NCBI GenBank assembly: GCA_017893485.1
Contig: JACEHZ010000589.1
Coordinates: 1,552,501 to 1,616,500 of the forward strand
DNA from: Hemerocallis citrina
Lineage: Eukaryota > Streptophyta > Magnoliopsida > Asparagales > Asphodelaceae
Length of the DNA: 64,000 nucleotides
Reading direction: 5' to 3'
Position 1 is the first letter of the stretch, and every line of letters starts with the position of its first letter. The position numbers and the translations under genes were made by a program. A model generated the notes under the pieces. That model searched no databases, was not told where the DNA came from, and saw only the letters and a list, made by a program, of their open reading frames with translations. This document shows, one piece after another, positions 46,439 to 56,814 of this stretch.

Positions 46439-47589
46439 CTGAACCAAGATAGTAACAAAATAAGAAAAACATGTCTTTACCTACTACCAAAGAATTATGT
46501 TAGCTATTTGGGATATTTCGTCAAAGAAGGTGCGCAGTTGAACTAACAAAAAGGACGAACGGATATTCAACTAGTCTCCTATAACAACATCGTCATTGCA
46601 AATTTCGTAATATAAATTTTGTGTTCGGTATTGTTGTTAGAAAAAGTCTCGTAAAGAAAAAAATGTCCATATTTAAGATTGTTTTAAGTTTTTTACATGC
46701 AAAAGCACTACAAGGAAAAAACTAAAAGCACCTTTTTAGTGGGGAAAAGGGGGGAACTTCCTATAGGGTGGTTTTGCCTCAACTCACTTAGCTATAACAA
46801 ACATCTATTCTTAACCTAAAACTACTTCTGGAGACAAAAGGTGTTTTGGAGCTCTCCAAAAGGAGTATCAAACAAAGCCATGATCATATTGCTTTACAAT
46901 TTAAAACACTAAAGAAGAGTTAACCAGAATTATCTATAGTTCTCTTGCTCAAATTACTATGTACCTCTGGTTTTTAATGATTTTTGTGAATTTGGCCCAT
47001 TGCAAATCCATATCTAACTATTATAACTTTAAAAGGGTAGTGTGCTTGTAAGGACATGTGGCCTTTAGCCTGTATGCTACATGTCTTCTTAAATAACATT
47101 CTGTTATTTTTATACACAGTAGAACTTGTTGAACCCTATTATATATTAGGAATGAAAGAGAACACGAATAATAACAAATACAATTACGGATCAATGGAAG
47201 AAATGAGGCTCTCAGTGTTAGTGTTAGTTATGTAGAGGAAACATGTATGTTGAGTACGTCGAAATTTCATTTAAGTTGGAAATACATTGCTGATATAAGA
47301 AGACCTATCCACATAATGTCCCATCTGGTTGTACTTGTAATTCGTAGGTGCCTGTTCGATGCCCCTTTTTGTTTAAACATTCTAGAGCTGCTTAAACCAG
47401 CGTTAAAACTAAACGCAAATACTACAAGTTTTCATAGTTATCTTATTACTTTTTAGTGTAAACTCTACGAAATTTTTTATTCATATGCACTTAAGTACAA
47501 TATTCTACTTATTATGAATTTGCTTTTTTTTAACTACGCAAGTTTGTTCTTTTGCTTTATAGGATTGGGGCATACTGCCGACATAATCC
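46439..47589. other. Presumed intron 1 of the DnaJ pseudogene, no other gene
   Basis: AT-rich sequence without a recognised frame. Several + strand frames show no family features. Confidence 0.45.
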
Positions 47590-47902
47590 TAAGAGGAATG
47601 GAGGATTTCCGGAAATGTGATGCTACAGTGCCACGTTTGGTACAAAACATTACATTCCCGGAAACCCTTTATTATTGTAGTTTTTATTACATTTTTTGGG
47701 GTTATTTTACTCTTTGATATGGAATATAAATCCTCAAATCCTAAGGTTTTAGAGGGGAATGAAAATCCTTCCCAACAAAGAATTTTGATTCCCATGGGAA
47801 TCCATCGTTCCTTCAAAAAATATGATTGTGACTTACCCCAAACAAGGTAATGTAGGGGGGAAATCCGGGATCCCTTGCACACTCCCATGTACCAAACGCT
47901 CC
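47590..47902. repeat. Dispersed repeat, copy A
   Basis: Resembles 53514-53974, sharing GAAATCCTTCCCAACAAAG-type sequence and an ending of TACCAAACGCTCC. Its 5' part has GTTTGGTAC as the inverted counterpart. Probably a MITE or another short DNA element. The boundaries and superfamily are unclear. Confidence 0.65.
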
Positions 47903-47995
47903 TAAATGTTGAAACAATGAGGCTCCAACACATGTACTGCACACCTACCAACTAACTAACGGCAATCATTATGCACTGACCAACAAAAAAATTAA

Positions 47996-48156
47996 GAGTA
48001 ATGCTTTAGCCACTACCATTTTCTTCACTACCTTAGGTGGCATACTTCTATTGGAGAGTTCTCCCACCTACTCTATCATCTCCTACCTATTGGAGTGTGC
48101 CACCTAAGGTAGTGAAGAAAAATGTAGTGAAATTGGTAGTGGCTCTAGCAGTACTC
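47996..48156. mobile_element. MITE, Mutator-like, copy 2
   Basis: Terminal inverted repeats starting GAGTAATGCT and a 9-bp target duplication, AAAAATTAA, at 47987-47995 and 48157-48165. Same family as 38250-38422. Lies in presumed intron 1 of the DnaJ pseudogene. Confidence 0.88.
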
Positions 48157-48192
48157 AAAAATTAAACACAGCCGTCATCACGAAAGAAATAC

Positions 48193-48220
48193 ACATGCAT
48201 GTCACGTGCTAACAAGCTAG
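48193..48220 (+). other. Possible Helitron 3' terminus
   Basis: Palindrome ACATGCATGT, then CACGTGCTAACAAG, CTAG and T. The spacing is slightly long and no matching 5' end was found, so this is only a candidate. Confidence 0.35.
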
Positions 48221-48330
48221 TAATAGTATCAAACTTCTTTATGATGCAAACAAAAAAATACACATGTTCTCCCTGTAGAAACTAACATTACAACTAGTAC
48301 AAGGCATAAAAATGTATTTGAGTGACATAC

Positions 48331-48495
48331 ATCGTAGGCTTCGGAGATCTGCTTGAACTTGGCCTCGGCTTCGGATTTGGTGGTGGGGTTTTTGTCGGGG
48401 TGCCACCTCATCGCCAACCGCCGGTACGATTTCTTCAGGTCATCCTCGCTCGCGTTGAGGTTCACCATCGGGATGTTGTAGTAGTCCACCCCCAT
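48331..48495 (-). pseudogene. DnaJ pseudogene, first exon with J domain
   Basis: From ATG 48495 the minus strand reads MGVDYYNIP, later [20 protein letters not shown], then DKNP and FKQISEAYD, ending at a GTATGT donor. This is the start of a type-II J-protein with the HPD tripeptide that triggers Hsp70 ATPase. IPM replaces the usual VLK early in helix I. The exon itself is open. The exons downstream (46438 and below) are broken, so the gene as a whole is a pseudogene. A G14 run lies just upstream (48625-48638). Confidence 0.9.
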
Positions 48496-48803
48496 GCCGC
48501 CGAATTCCCTATGCCGATGCCGATTCACCATCGGTCCTTTCAAAAACAAAAAGCACAAAACCCTAACCCTAATTTGAATGGTGAGAAAAAGATTGGTGAT
48601 GGTTGTTTTTGAAAGAAAAAGGCAGGGGGGGGGGGGGGAGGATTTGGGGATTTGGCGCATAAAAAATGGCCCGGGTTGGACCGGATTTTACTTAACAGAT
48701 TTATACCCGACGCTGATTTCCTTTTATGGGCTTAATCCTAAGGTCAACCTTGGGCCTTTAGGCCCTTTAACTATTTTGCAAACAAAAAAAAAAATCAATT
48801 AAT

Positions 48804-49053
48804 TGTTAAAAATCAATTAATGTGAATGTCTCTCCATTATCCCATTTTCTCCACTAACCCCATGATCTCCATGTTCTCCACTCACCATTTACTCCATGTT
48901 TGTCCTTTCAACTTCTTTTGTAAGCCTATAAATAGGCCTTTAGATGAATCATTTGTGTGTGCTAAAAAAGAAAAGGAAATCATTGGAATACAAATTAAAC
49001 TCCATTCTCTTGTCTCTTTTACTTTCTAGCATCGTCTTGATTATTTTACAACA
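48804..49053 (+). repeat. Copia-2 5' LTR
   Basis: 250 bp, with TATAAATAG near 48927 as a TATA box. Differs from the 3' LTR at a C/A position near 49001. Confidence 0.93.
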
Positions 49054-49092
49054 CGTTATCAGCACGAGGCTCTACTTCAACTATTCGAGATT

Positions 49093-52000
49093 ATGAATAT
49101 GTATCAATCCAAGATCCAAGTTGGGGATATATGTCTTGCAGACAGTGCTACTACCCACACCATTCTTAAAGATAAGAAATATTTTTCTAATCTGAGAAAT
49201 GATCAAGCACATGTCAATACCATATCAGGCTGTGCAAAGATAATTGAAGGCTCCGGAAGAGCAAATTTTATGATGCCAGAAGGCACAAAATTCATAATTG
49301 AAAATACATTATTTTCGCCTAAGTCTCAAAGAAATTTATTAAGTTTTAAAGATATTCGTCTAAATGGATATCATATTGAGACTATGAATAAAAGAGGTAT
49401 TGAATATCTTTGTATTACCTCAAATATGATGGGCAAAAAGTGTGTGTTAGAAAAATTACCAGCTTTCTCATCTGGATTGTATTATACAACTATAAGAATA
49501 GTTGAATCATATAATACAATAAATATGAAGTTTACAGATATATTTAAGGTTTGCCATGATCAGTTAGGTCATCCCGATTCAACGATGATACGGAAAATTA
49601 TCGAGAAATCATGTGGTCATTCATTGAAAAACCAGAAGATTTTTCAATCCCATGAATTTCCTTGTGTTGCTTGTTCCAAAGGAAAGTTAATTACAAGGCC
49701 CTCACCAGCCAAAATAAAGAACGAATCACTGTCATTTTTAGAACGAATTCATGGTGATATATGTGGTCCGATTCATCCCCCATGTGGACCGTTTCGGTAT
49801 TTTATGGTTCTAATTGACGCATTAACTCGATGGTCACATGTGTGTTTATTATCATCTCGTAATTTGGCTTTTGCAAGATTATTTGCACAAATAATTCGGT
49901 TGCGGGCACATTTTCCTGTTTATCCGATAAAGACAATTCGTCTTGATAATGCTGGTGAATTTACATCCCAATCTTTTATGAATTATTGTATGTCAATTGG
50001 GATAAAAGTGGAACATCCAGTAGCCTATGTTCACACTCAAAATGGTTTGGCAGAATCATTTATAAAACGGATCCAATGGATTGCTAGACCAATGCTTATG
50101 AAATCAAATCTCCCCGTTTGGGCCTGGGGACATGCTGTTTTACATGCAGCACAACTTATACGCATCCGGCCAACCAGTTATAATGATAATTCTCCCTTAC
50201 AATTGGTTCATGGTCAGGAACCAAATATTTCCCATTTACGAATTTTCGGATGTGCGGTATATGTCCCAATTAATCCACCACAACGCACAAAAATGGGACC
50301 TCAAAGGAGGACGGGAATATATGTTGGGTATGAATCTCCATCTATAATCAAGTATATTGAACCGACAACTGGAGATTTGTTTACTGCAAGGTTTGCAGAT
50401 TGTCACTTTGATGAATCACTATTCCCAACATTAGGGGGAGATAATAAACAGTTGGAAAAAGAGATTTCATGGAATGAATTATCATTGAAATGTTTAGATC
50501 CTCGAACAAAAGAAAGTGAATTAGAAGTTCAAAGGATAATTCATTTGCAAGGTATTGCAAATCAACTGCCAGATGCATTTACTGACTACAAAAGAATAAC
50601 AAAATCTCATATTCCAGCTGTAAATGCTCCTATCAAAATTGATGTCCCTGAAGGACAACCTATAATTGCTAGTGAGTCTAAGGCACGCTTGAAGCGTGGT
50701 AGACCACTTGGTGCCAAAGAAAAATATCCTCGAAAAAGAAAAGGAGCAAATAACCACGATTGTCAAATCGAGGATGTCTCTCCAGAAGAGACCATTGACA
50801 TAGTTAATAATGAAGAGAATCAGGTACCTGAAATTAATGAAAATGAAGAGATCTCAATTAACTATGTCATTACGGGAAGAAGATGGGACCGGAATAATAT
50901 AATTGTCGACAATATTTTTGTATATAATATAGCGCGCGATATCATAAATGAAAACGAGGATCATGAACCTACCTCCGTGGAAGAGTGTAGAAATAGAAAT
51001 GATTGGCCAAAATGGAAAGAGGCAATTAAGTCTGAATTAGACTCGTTTGAAAAACGAGGAGTTTTTGGATCTGTAATCCGAACACCAAAAGAGATCAAAC
51101 CAGTAGGCTATAAATGGGTATTTGTACGAAAAAGAAATGAACGAAATGAGATTACCAGATATAAAGCACGGCTTGTCGCACAAGGTTTTACCCAGATGCC
51201 TGGTGTTGATTATGAAGAGACATATTCTCTTGTGGTGGATGCAATAACATTTCGATATTTGATATGTCTGGCAGTGCATGAAAGACTTGAAATGCGTCTC
51301 ATGGATGTGGTCACGGCCTATTTGTATGGTTCGTTAGACCATGATATATATATGAAAATCCCTGAAGGATTTAAAGTGCCAGAAGCACATAATGATAATT
51401 CCCGGGAAATTTACTCAGTTAAGTTAAACAAAACATTATATGGATTAAATCAATCAGGACGGATGTGGTATAACCGTCTGAGTGAATTTTTAATAAAAGA
51501 GGGTTATAATAATGATCCTATATGCCCATGTGTGTTTATAAAAGGTTTAGGATCAAAATTTGTTATAATTGTTGTTTATGTTGATGATTTAAATATCATC
51601 GGAACTCCTGAAGAGTTATTACAAGCCGTGTAATGTTTAAAGAGAGAATTTGAAATGAAAGACCTTGGAAAAACAAGATATTGTTTAGGTCTTCAAATTG
51701 AACATTTGAAAGATGGGATTTTCTTGCATCAATCCACTTATCTGGAAAAAGTACTTAAAAGGTTTTACATGGATAAAGCTCATCCCTTAAGTACTCCCAT
51801 GGTAGTGAGGTCATTAGATGTTAATAAAGATGTGTTTAGACCTCGTGAGGAACATGAAGAACTAATTGGTCCTGAAGTACTATATCTTAGTGCCATTGGA
51901 GCATTGATGTATCTTGCTAACAATACACGTCCTGATATATCTTTTACAGTAAATTTATTGGCAAGATATAGTTCCTCACCAACTCGAAGACATTGGAATG

Positions 52001-52581
52001 GTGTGAAACATATATTTAGATATCTTCGAGGGACCATGGATATGGGCTTATATTATTCTAACCTGTCCAAATCAGATTTAATTGGGTATGCAGATGCAGG
52101 ATATTTATCTGATCCACATAAAGCCCGATCTCAATCAGGATATGTGTTCACCTGCGGAGGAATAGCAATTTCATGGCGTTCTACAAAACAAACACTAGTA
52201 GCAACTTCAACTAATCATGCAGAAATATTGGCAATCCACGAGGCAAGTCGTGAATGTGTTTGGTTGAGGTCGATATCTCAATATATCCGGGGAACGTGTG
52301 GCCTTTCAGTCGATAAAGATATCCCCACAACCTTATTTGAAGATAATACAGCATGCATAGCTCAGCTAAAGGATGGCTACATCAAAGGTGATAAAACGAA
52401 GCATATTTCACCAAAGTTCTTCTTCACTCATGATCTTCAACAAAAGGGTGAAATAAATGTTCAGCAGATAAAGTCAAGTGAGAATCCAGCAGATTTGTTC
52501 ACTAAGGCTCTACCCACGACAACATTTGAAAGGATGGTAAACATGATTGGGATGCGTCATTTGAAAGATCTAAAAGGATGA
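49093..52581 (+). pseudogene. Copia Pol without Gag, one in-frame stop
   Basis: One frame from ATG 49093 to TAG... ends at 52581, broken only by TAA at 51631-51633. Domains: protease region with LADSATTHTIL, Gag-pre-integrase, integrase core (GDICGP, RLDNAGEF, NGLAESFIKR), reverse transcriptase with VYVDDL, RNase H with GYADAGY and NPADLFTKALP. No UBN2 Gag and no zinc knuckle precede the protease. The stop falls just after the YVDD box, at the start of the thumb part. Gag would have to come from another element for this RNA to be packaged. The LTRs are so alike that the deletion could predate this insertion. Confidence 0.93.
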
Positions 52582-52724
52582 TCTTTTCAGGGAGAGAAAA
52601 GATATGCACTGCACTCTTTTTTCCTTCACCAAGTTTTGTCCCATTGGGTTTTCTTGGTAAGGTTTTTAATGAGGCAGTATCGAGGCATATTCTTATCCAC
52701 AATTACGAGATATTCAAGGGGGAG

Positions 52725-52974
52725 TGTTAAAAATCAATTAATGTGAATGTCTCTCCATTATCCCATTTTCTCCACTAACCCCATGATCTCCATGTTCTCC
52801 ACTCACCATTTACTCCATGTTTGTCCTTTCAACTTCTTTTGTAAGCCTATAAATAGGCCTTTAGATGAATCATTTGTGTGTGCTAAAAAAGAAAAGGAAA
52901 TCATTGGAATACAAATTAAAATCCATTCTCTTGTCTCTTTTACTTTCTAGCATCGTCTTGATTATTTTACAACA
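52725..52974 (+). repeat. Copia-2 3' LTR
   Basis: 250 bp, one difference from the 5' LTR seen by eye. Confidence 0.93.
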
Positions 52975-52984
52975 TTAATTAATT

Positions 52985-53438
52985 AATTAACCTCAACATG
53001 CAGCATCTACAGATCCTATACATCGCGATATTTTGTACTTATTGCAGGATTGGCATGTAGAGCATGCTAGACACGTTTATCTTGAAAGTAATTCGGGCCA
53101 ACTATGGATTGAGGAGTGCACCCGCCTTACAACCCAGTTGCGTCAGTGGCACTCTCTGTGTCTATTTTTGTTGTTTCATGTCTTTGTGCTTTGGTTGTCT
53201 GAGGTTTAGATATTGAAACCCACCCCCCAGGATTCTGTTGGGGGTTTATGTTTTATTTCCTGTTGTCTGAGGTTTAGATGATGAAACCCACTCCCCAGGG
53301 TTCTGTTGGGGGTTTATGTTTTATTTCCTACACTGCACCTTTGTTTTCTCTCGGTTCTACGGGGTTGTTTATTAATTTCTTATTAATGAAACAGGGTGGT
53401 GTTATTCCACCTTTTAAATCAAAAAAAAAAAAAAAAAA
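52985..53438 (+). mobile_element. 5'-truncated LINE tail with A18
   Basis: Ends in TTAATGAAACAGGGTGGTG, a short spacer and A18 (53421-53438), the usual look of plant L1 3' ends. A ~68-bp unit containing GTCTGAGGTTTAGAT and GTTGGGGGTTTATG is duplicated at about 53196-53329. A possible RNase H tail (CAGGATTGGCATGTAGAGC) lies upstream. No target duplication was identified. Confidence 0.65.
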
Positions 53439-53513
53439 CACTTGTGCGGATCGAATGGCTAATAGAGGTCGAAGGGCAGAGCATGACTTTATTATTTCCA
53501 ATCTCTATTCTCT

Positions 53514-53974
53514 GGACGTTTGGTACATGGATTGAAAATTTTCTGGAAATGAAAGGATTATCGGGAATGTGAGGGTGGGAATAAAGATTCCCGAGAATGT
53601 TGTATTATCGCGTATGGTATAATACATTGCATTCCCGATAATTCTTTATTATTGTAATTTTTTATTCTAGTTTTTTTGGTTTTTTTAATTGTTTGTTATG
53701 AAAATCGCATGAAAATGCTCAAATTTCATAATTTTAGGGAGGAATATATTTTTTTATTATAGTTTTTTTGGTTATCTTATTGTTTGTTATAAAAATCTCA
53801 TGAGAATCATCAAATCCCATGATTTTTGGGGGAATGGAAATCCTTCCCAACAAAGGATTTTGATTCCCTTGGGAATCTATCATTCCTTCAAAAATTTTGC
53901 TTGCCACATACCAAATAAGGTAATCTAAGAGGAAATATGGAATTCTTGCACATTCTCACTTACCAAACGCTCCC
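53514..53974. repeat. Dispersed repeat, copy B
   Basis: Starts GGACGTTTGGTACATGG and ends TACCAAACGCTCCC, so it has inverted ends. Contains an internal ~95-bp tandem duplication not present in copy A (47590-47902). Confidence 0.65.
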
Positions 53975-54053
53975 TAATATTATAATGGGAGAATTGAGGT
54001 TATCATTTGTACACAACCTGTAATGTAAACAACCAACTATCTAATCTCAATCA

Positions 54054-54237
54054 TCTCTACTATTTTAACGGGAGAGTTTGTCACCAAACAAACACGTGCA
54101 ATATAACCCAACAAACACGTGCAATGCACATGCATAACTAATATAAAAGATGTCTTAGGTTCGATGCTAGACACATCAGATTTTTTTATAAGATATATAT
54201 ATTTGTAAAGACGTGCATCGCACGTGTAAATTACTAG
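54054..54237 (+). mobile_element. Helitron-4, 184 bp, non-autonomous
   Basis: Begins TCTCTACTATTTTAACGGG after an A. Ends ATTACTAG before a T, with hairpin ACGTGC-ATC-GCACGT at 54211-54225, the same 3' end type as Helitron-3. An internal CACGTGCAATGCAC looks like a second, older terminus. Confidence 0.72.
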
Positions 54238-55140
54238 TTTATTTTTAAGTAAGAGTTATATTAAAATCATCTCCAATCACGCTAGTCATCTCTTATTTTT
54301 AGTCAAAATAGCAAATTCAGAAAGAAAAATTTGCTCCAACGGTACTTGCCAAAATAGATTTCTCGTATTCACTCGCTTCAACCTCCAATCCACCTCCCTA
54401 ATTACTAAATCTCCAATCCACCTCCCATCAACAACTTTGCCACCATCAACATCATCACCTTCAGCTTCGACAGTAACTTGGCCACAACCCCTCATCCCGG
54501 CGGCACCATCACCTCTAAACACGCCGGCGACAGCACACTCCATCAACAGCAACCCCCCCCCCCCCCCCATCATCATCAACAGCAACCACAAATCAACCCA
54601 AACTCCTTCGACAACCACTCTCAGGGCCCCCGAACAGCAACAACAGCAAGAACCCATCGTCTGCCTCCTCCTTCCAACTCCCGAAACCTATCGGCTAATC
54701 TTCTTCGAAACCCATAGACTGTTGCTCAAAAACCCAGCCACCACCTCCCAAAACCCTAGTCGCCACCTTCTTGAAACCCACTAGCTGATCCCTTCGCTGC
54801 ACCTCCTTCACTTTGAAACCCTACACCATCGTGCTCCCAACGTCGACCACCACCCGAAACCCTACCCGCCTCCATCTCCCACTCCCCAAACCTTAATCCT
54901 TTTTTTCTCCCCCGTTCTACACCCGACCCGTATACCTATTTGCCACACACAAAAAAAAAAGAACCCAAATCCAAAAAACCCTACCCAAATCCAAAAATCC
55001 TATCTGATCTCTATCTTACCCGAATCCAACCAAACCCTACCCTACTCACAACCCTACCCTACTCTTAACCCTACTTGAATCCAAACAACCTCTACTTATT
55101 GTTGTTGTTCCTGTCACCACCGCCGCCGATCGTCCAAAAA
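54238..55140. other. Pyrimidine-rich region, no gene
   Basis: C-rich on the + strand with short repeats of CCAATCCACCTCCC and ACCCTACCCAAATCC, and a C16 run at 54553-54568. The open frames on both strands are low complexity (Ser/Pro/Thr). It may be the leader of the Copia fragment that follows, but no LTR was identified. Confidence 0.45.
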
Positions 55141-56814
55141 AAATTCAAAAAAAATTTGTAGTACCTGTGATTCTCCATGGAACCCCAATTTCGCCAATAT
55201 CTTTTCGTCTCCACCGACTTCCCCCTTTCCGCTGCCAAAGATTGAACTGATTGGGCTGTCTCTGTTAAGACCACTTTTCTCGGACATTCCATATGGGGTC
55301 ACCTTGATGGCTCCAATCATTGTCCCGAAGATCCCGCCACTACCGCATCTGCAATTGACAAGAACGTGATCCACACTTCTCAGGACACTTGGGATGATCA
55401 TGATCGTCATATCATTGCCTTTATTATCGCCTCAGTTGACCACTCTCTCCGGGCTGATCTTCTTCGTATTCGTCCCGCTCAGGCTCTTTGGCTCCAATTG
55501 ACCACCCAATATGTTCAGGCTAATGGAGCTCGTGAGTACTAGCTACTTGTTAAATCAGTCTTTGATCATCAGGGTGATCACAATATTTAAGAACATTATA
55601 CAACCATGCACCATATCTGGCATGAATTGTAGCAACTAGAAGATAGTGATATCTGTGTTACTCGTGAAAGGTGCCAGTTTATGTTCTTTATGATGGGTCT
55701 TCGACCAGAGTACCAATCACTTTGTAGTCAGTTGAATCATCGAGATCCAGTTCCTTGTCTTGAAGCTGATATAGCTGAACTAGTGGCTGAAGAAACTCAA
55801 CTACATGTTATGTAACACCCCGAATTTCAAATACAACTGAATTCGAGTTCCAAAGGATCTTTTCACTTCTCTTCGTACAATTTTACAAGGGAATAAAAAA
55901 ACTTTACTTTACATCAGAGTTACATTTACATTAACATTTGTACAGCGGAAGCAAATTTTACATCAATGAACGAAATACAACAATAGTTGAATAATCTTTA
56001 AACATCAGGTCTTGTTTAGTCTTTTTCATGTACTTTACCCTGCATAGAAATTGTGGACACATCAGTTCATTCAACTGACGAAATATTATACACGGCCATC
56101 ATCTCTTTGCCAAAAACAGTATAACGATTCTCAATACCTATTGATGTCGTGTTGTGAATGTGCACTTAGTCCTTAATACAATTATTTTTAATATATGATA
56201 CTAATGCACACTTGTTCAGAGTCTATGCAGCCCATACTATATAGGTCTGAGGGCAAGCCCTTAACCGTTCTTCATCTTGTAGGGTTCAATCCCTCGCCAT
56301 GACTTAATCTACTATTGTAACTACGGTAGGTATCCTAGATGTTCTATGACCTGCGAACTCATGTCTAGGCGCCCTGGAGGGAATCCCAACGTACTGTCAC
56401 ATGACTCATCATGCAGGCATCCTATGGTAATTCAGCTCCTACCATAGACATGACACCACCCGCAGTCACCAAACATCCCACGAGCGTCGTCATCGGGACG
56501 GTACTCTGGAGCAGTACCCACGTCCTACTCATGACGCATCATGGGACATCCTGTGAATACTCTCACGCTGCCAATCCAATGGCCCTCATACTCAATGTTT
56601 TTCTCTTACTTTTATCACATCTTCACTATGTATCTAATCCTTAGTTTAATTGAATCATGAATAAAATCAATCCCTTAGGGTTAGCACTCCCACTATACCG
56701 GTCTTATTCATTCATTTTACCTGACCCAAATCTTGGTCTTTTCATTTCAAATGTCATTTCAACCTTTCGTTTATTGCCGGTATAAGACTTAGCTATACCT
56801 TAGTTGCAATACCC

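Larger units (their letters stand above)
48804..52974 (+). mobile_element. Copia-2: Ty1-copia element without Gag
   Basis: LTRs 48804-49053 and 52725-52974 are both 250 bp, TG...CA, and differ at one base that I can see. Target duplication TTAAT at 48799-48803 and 52975-52979. After the 5' LTR comes CGTTATCAGCACGAG, the primer-site-type sequence seen in many plant Copia elements. A purine tract, AAGGGGGAG, precedes the 3' LTR. Pol begins 40 nt after the 5' LTR, so Gag is missing. Confidence 0.95.
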
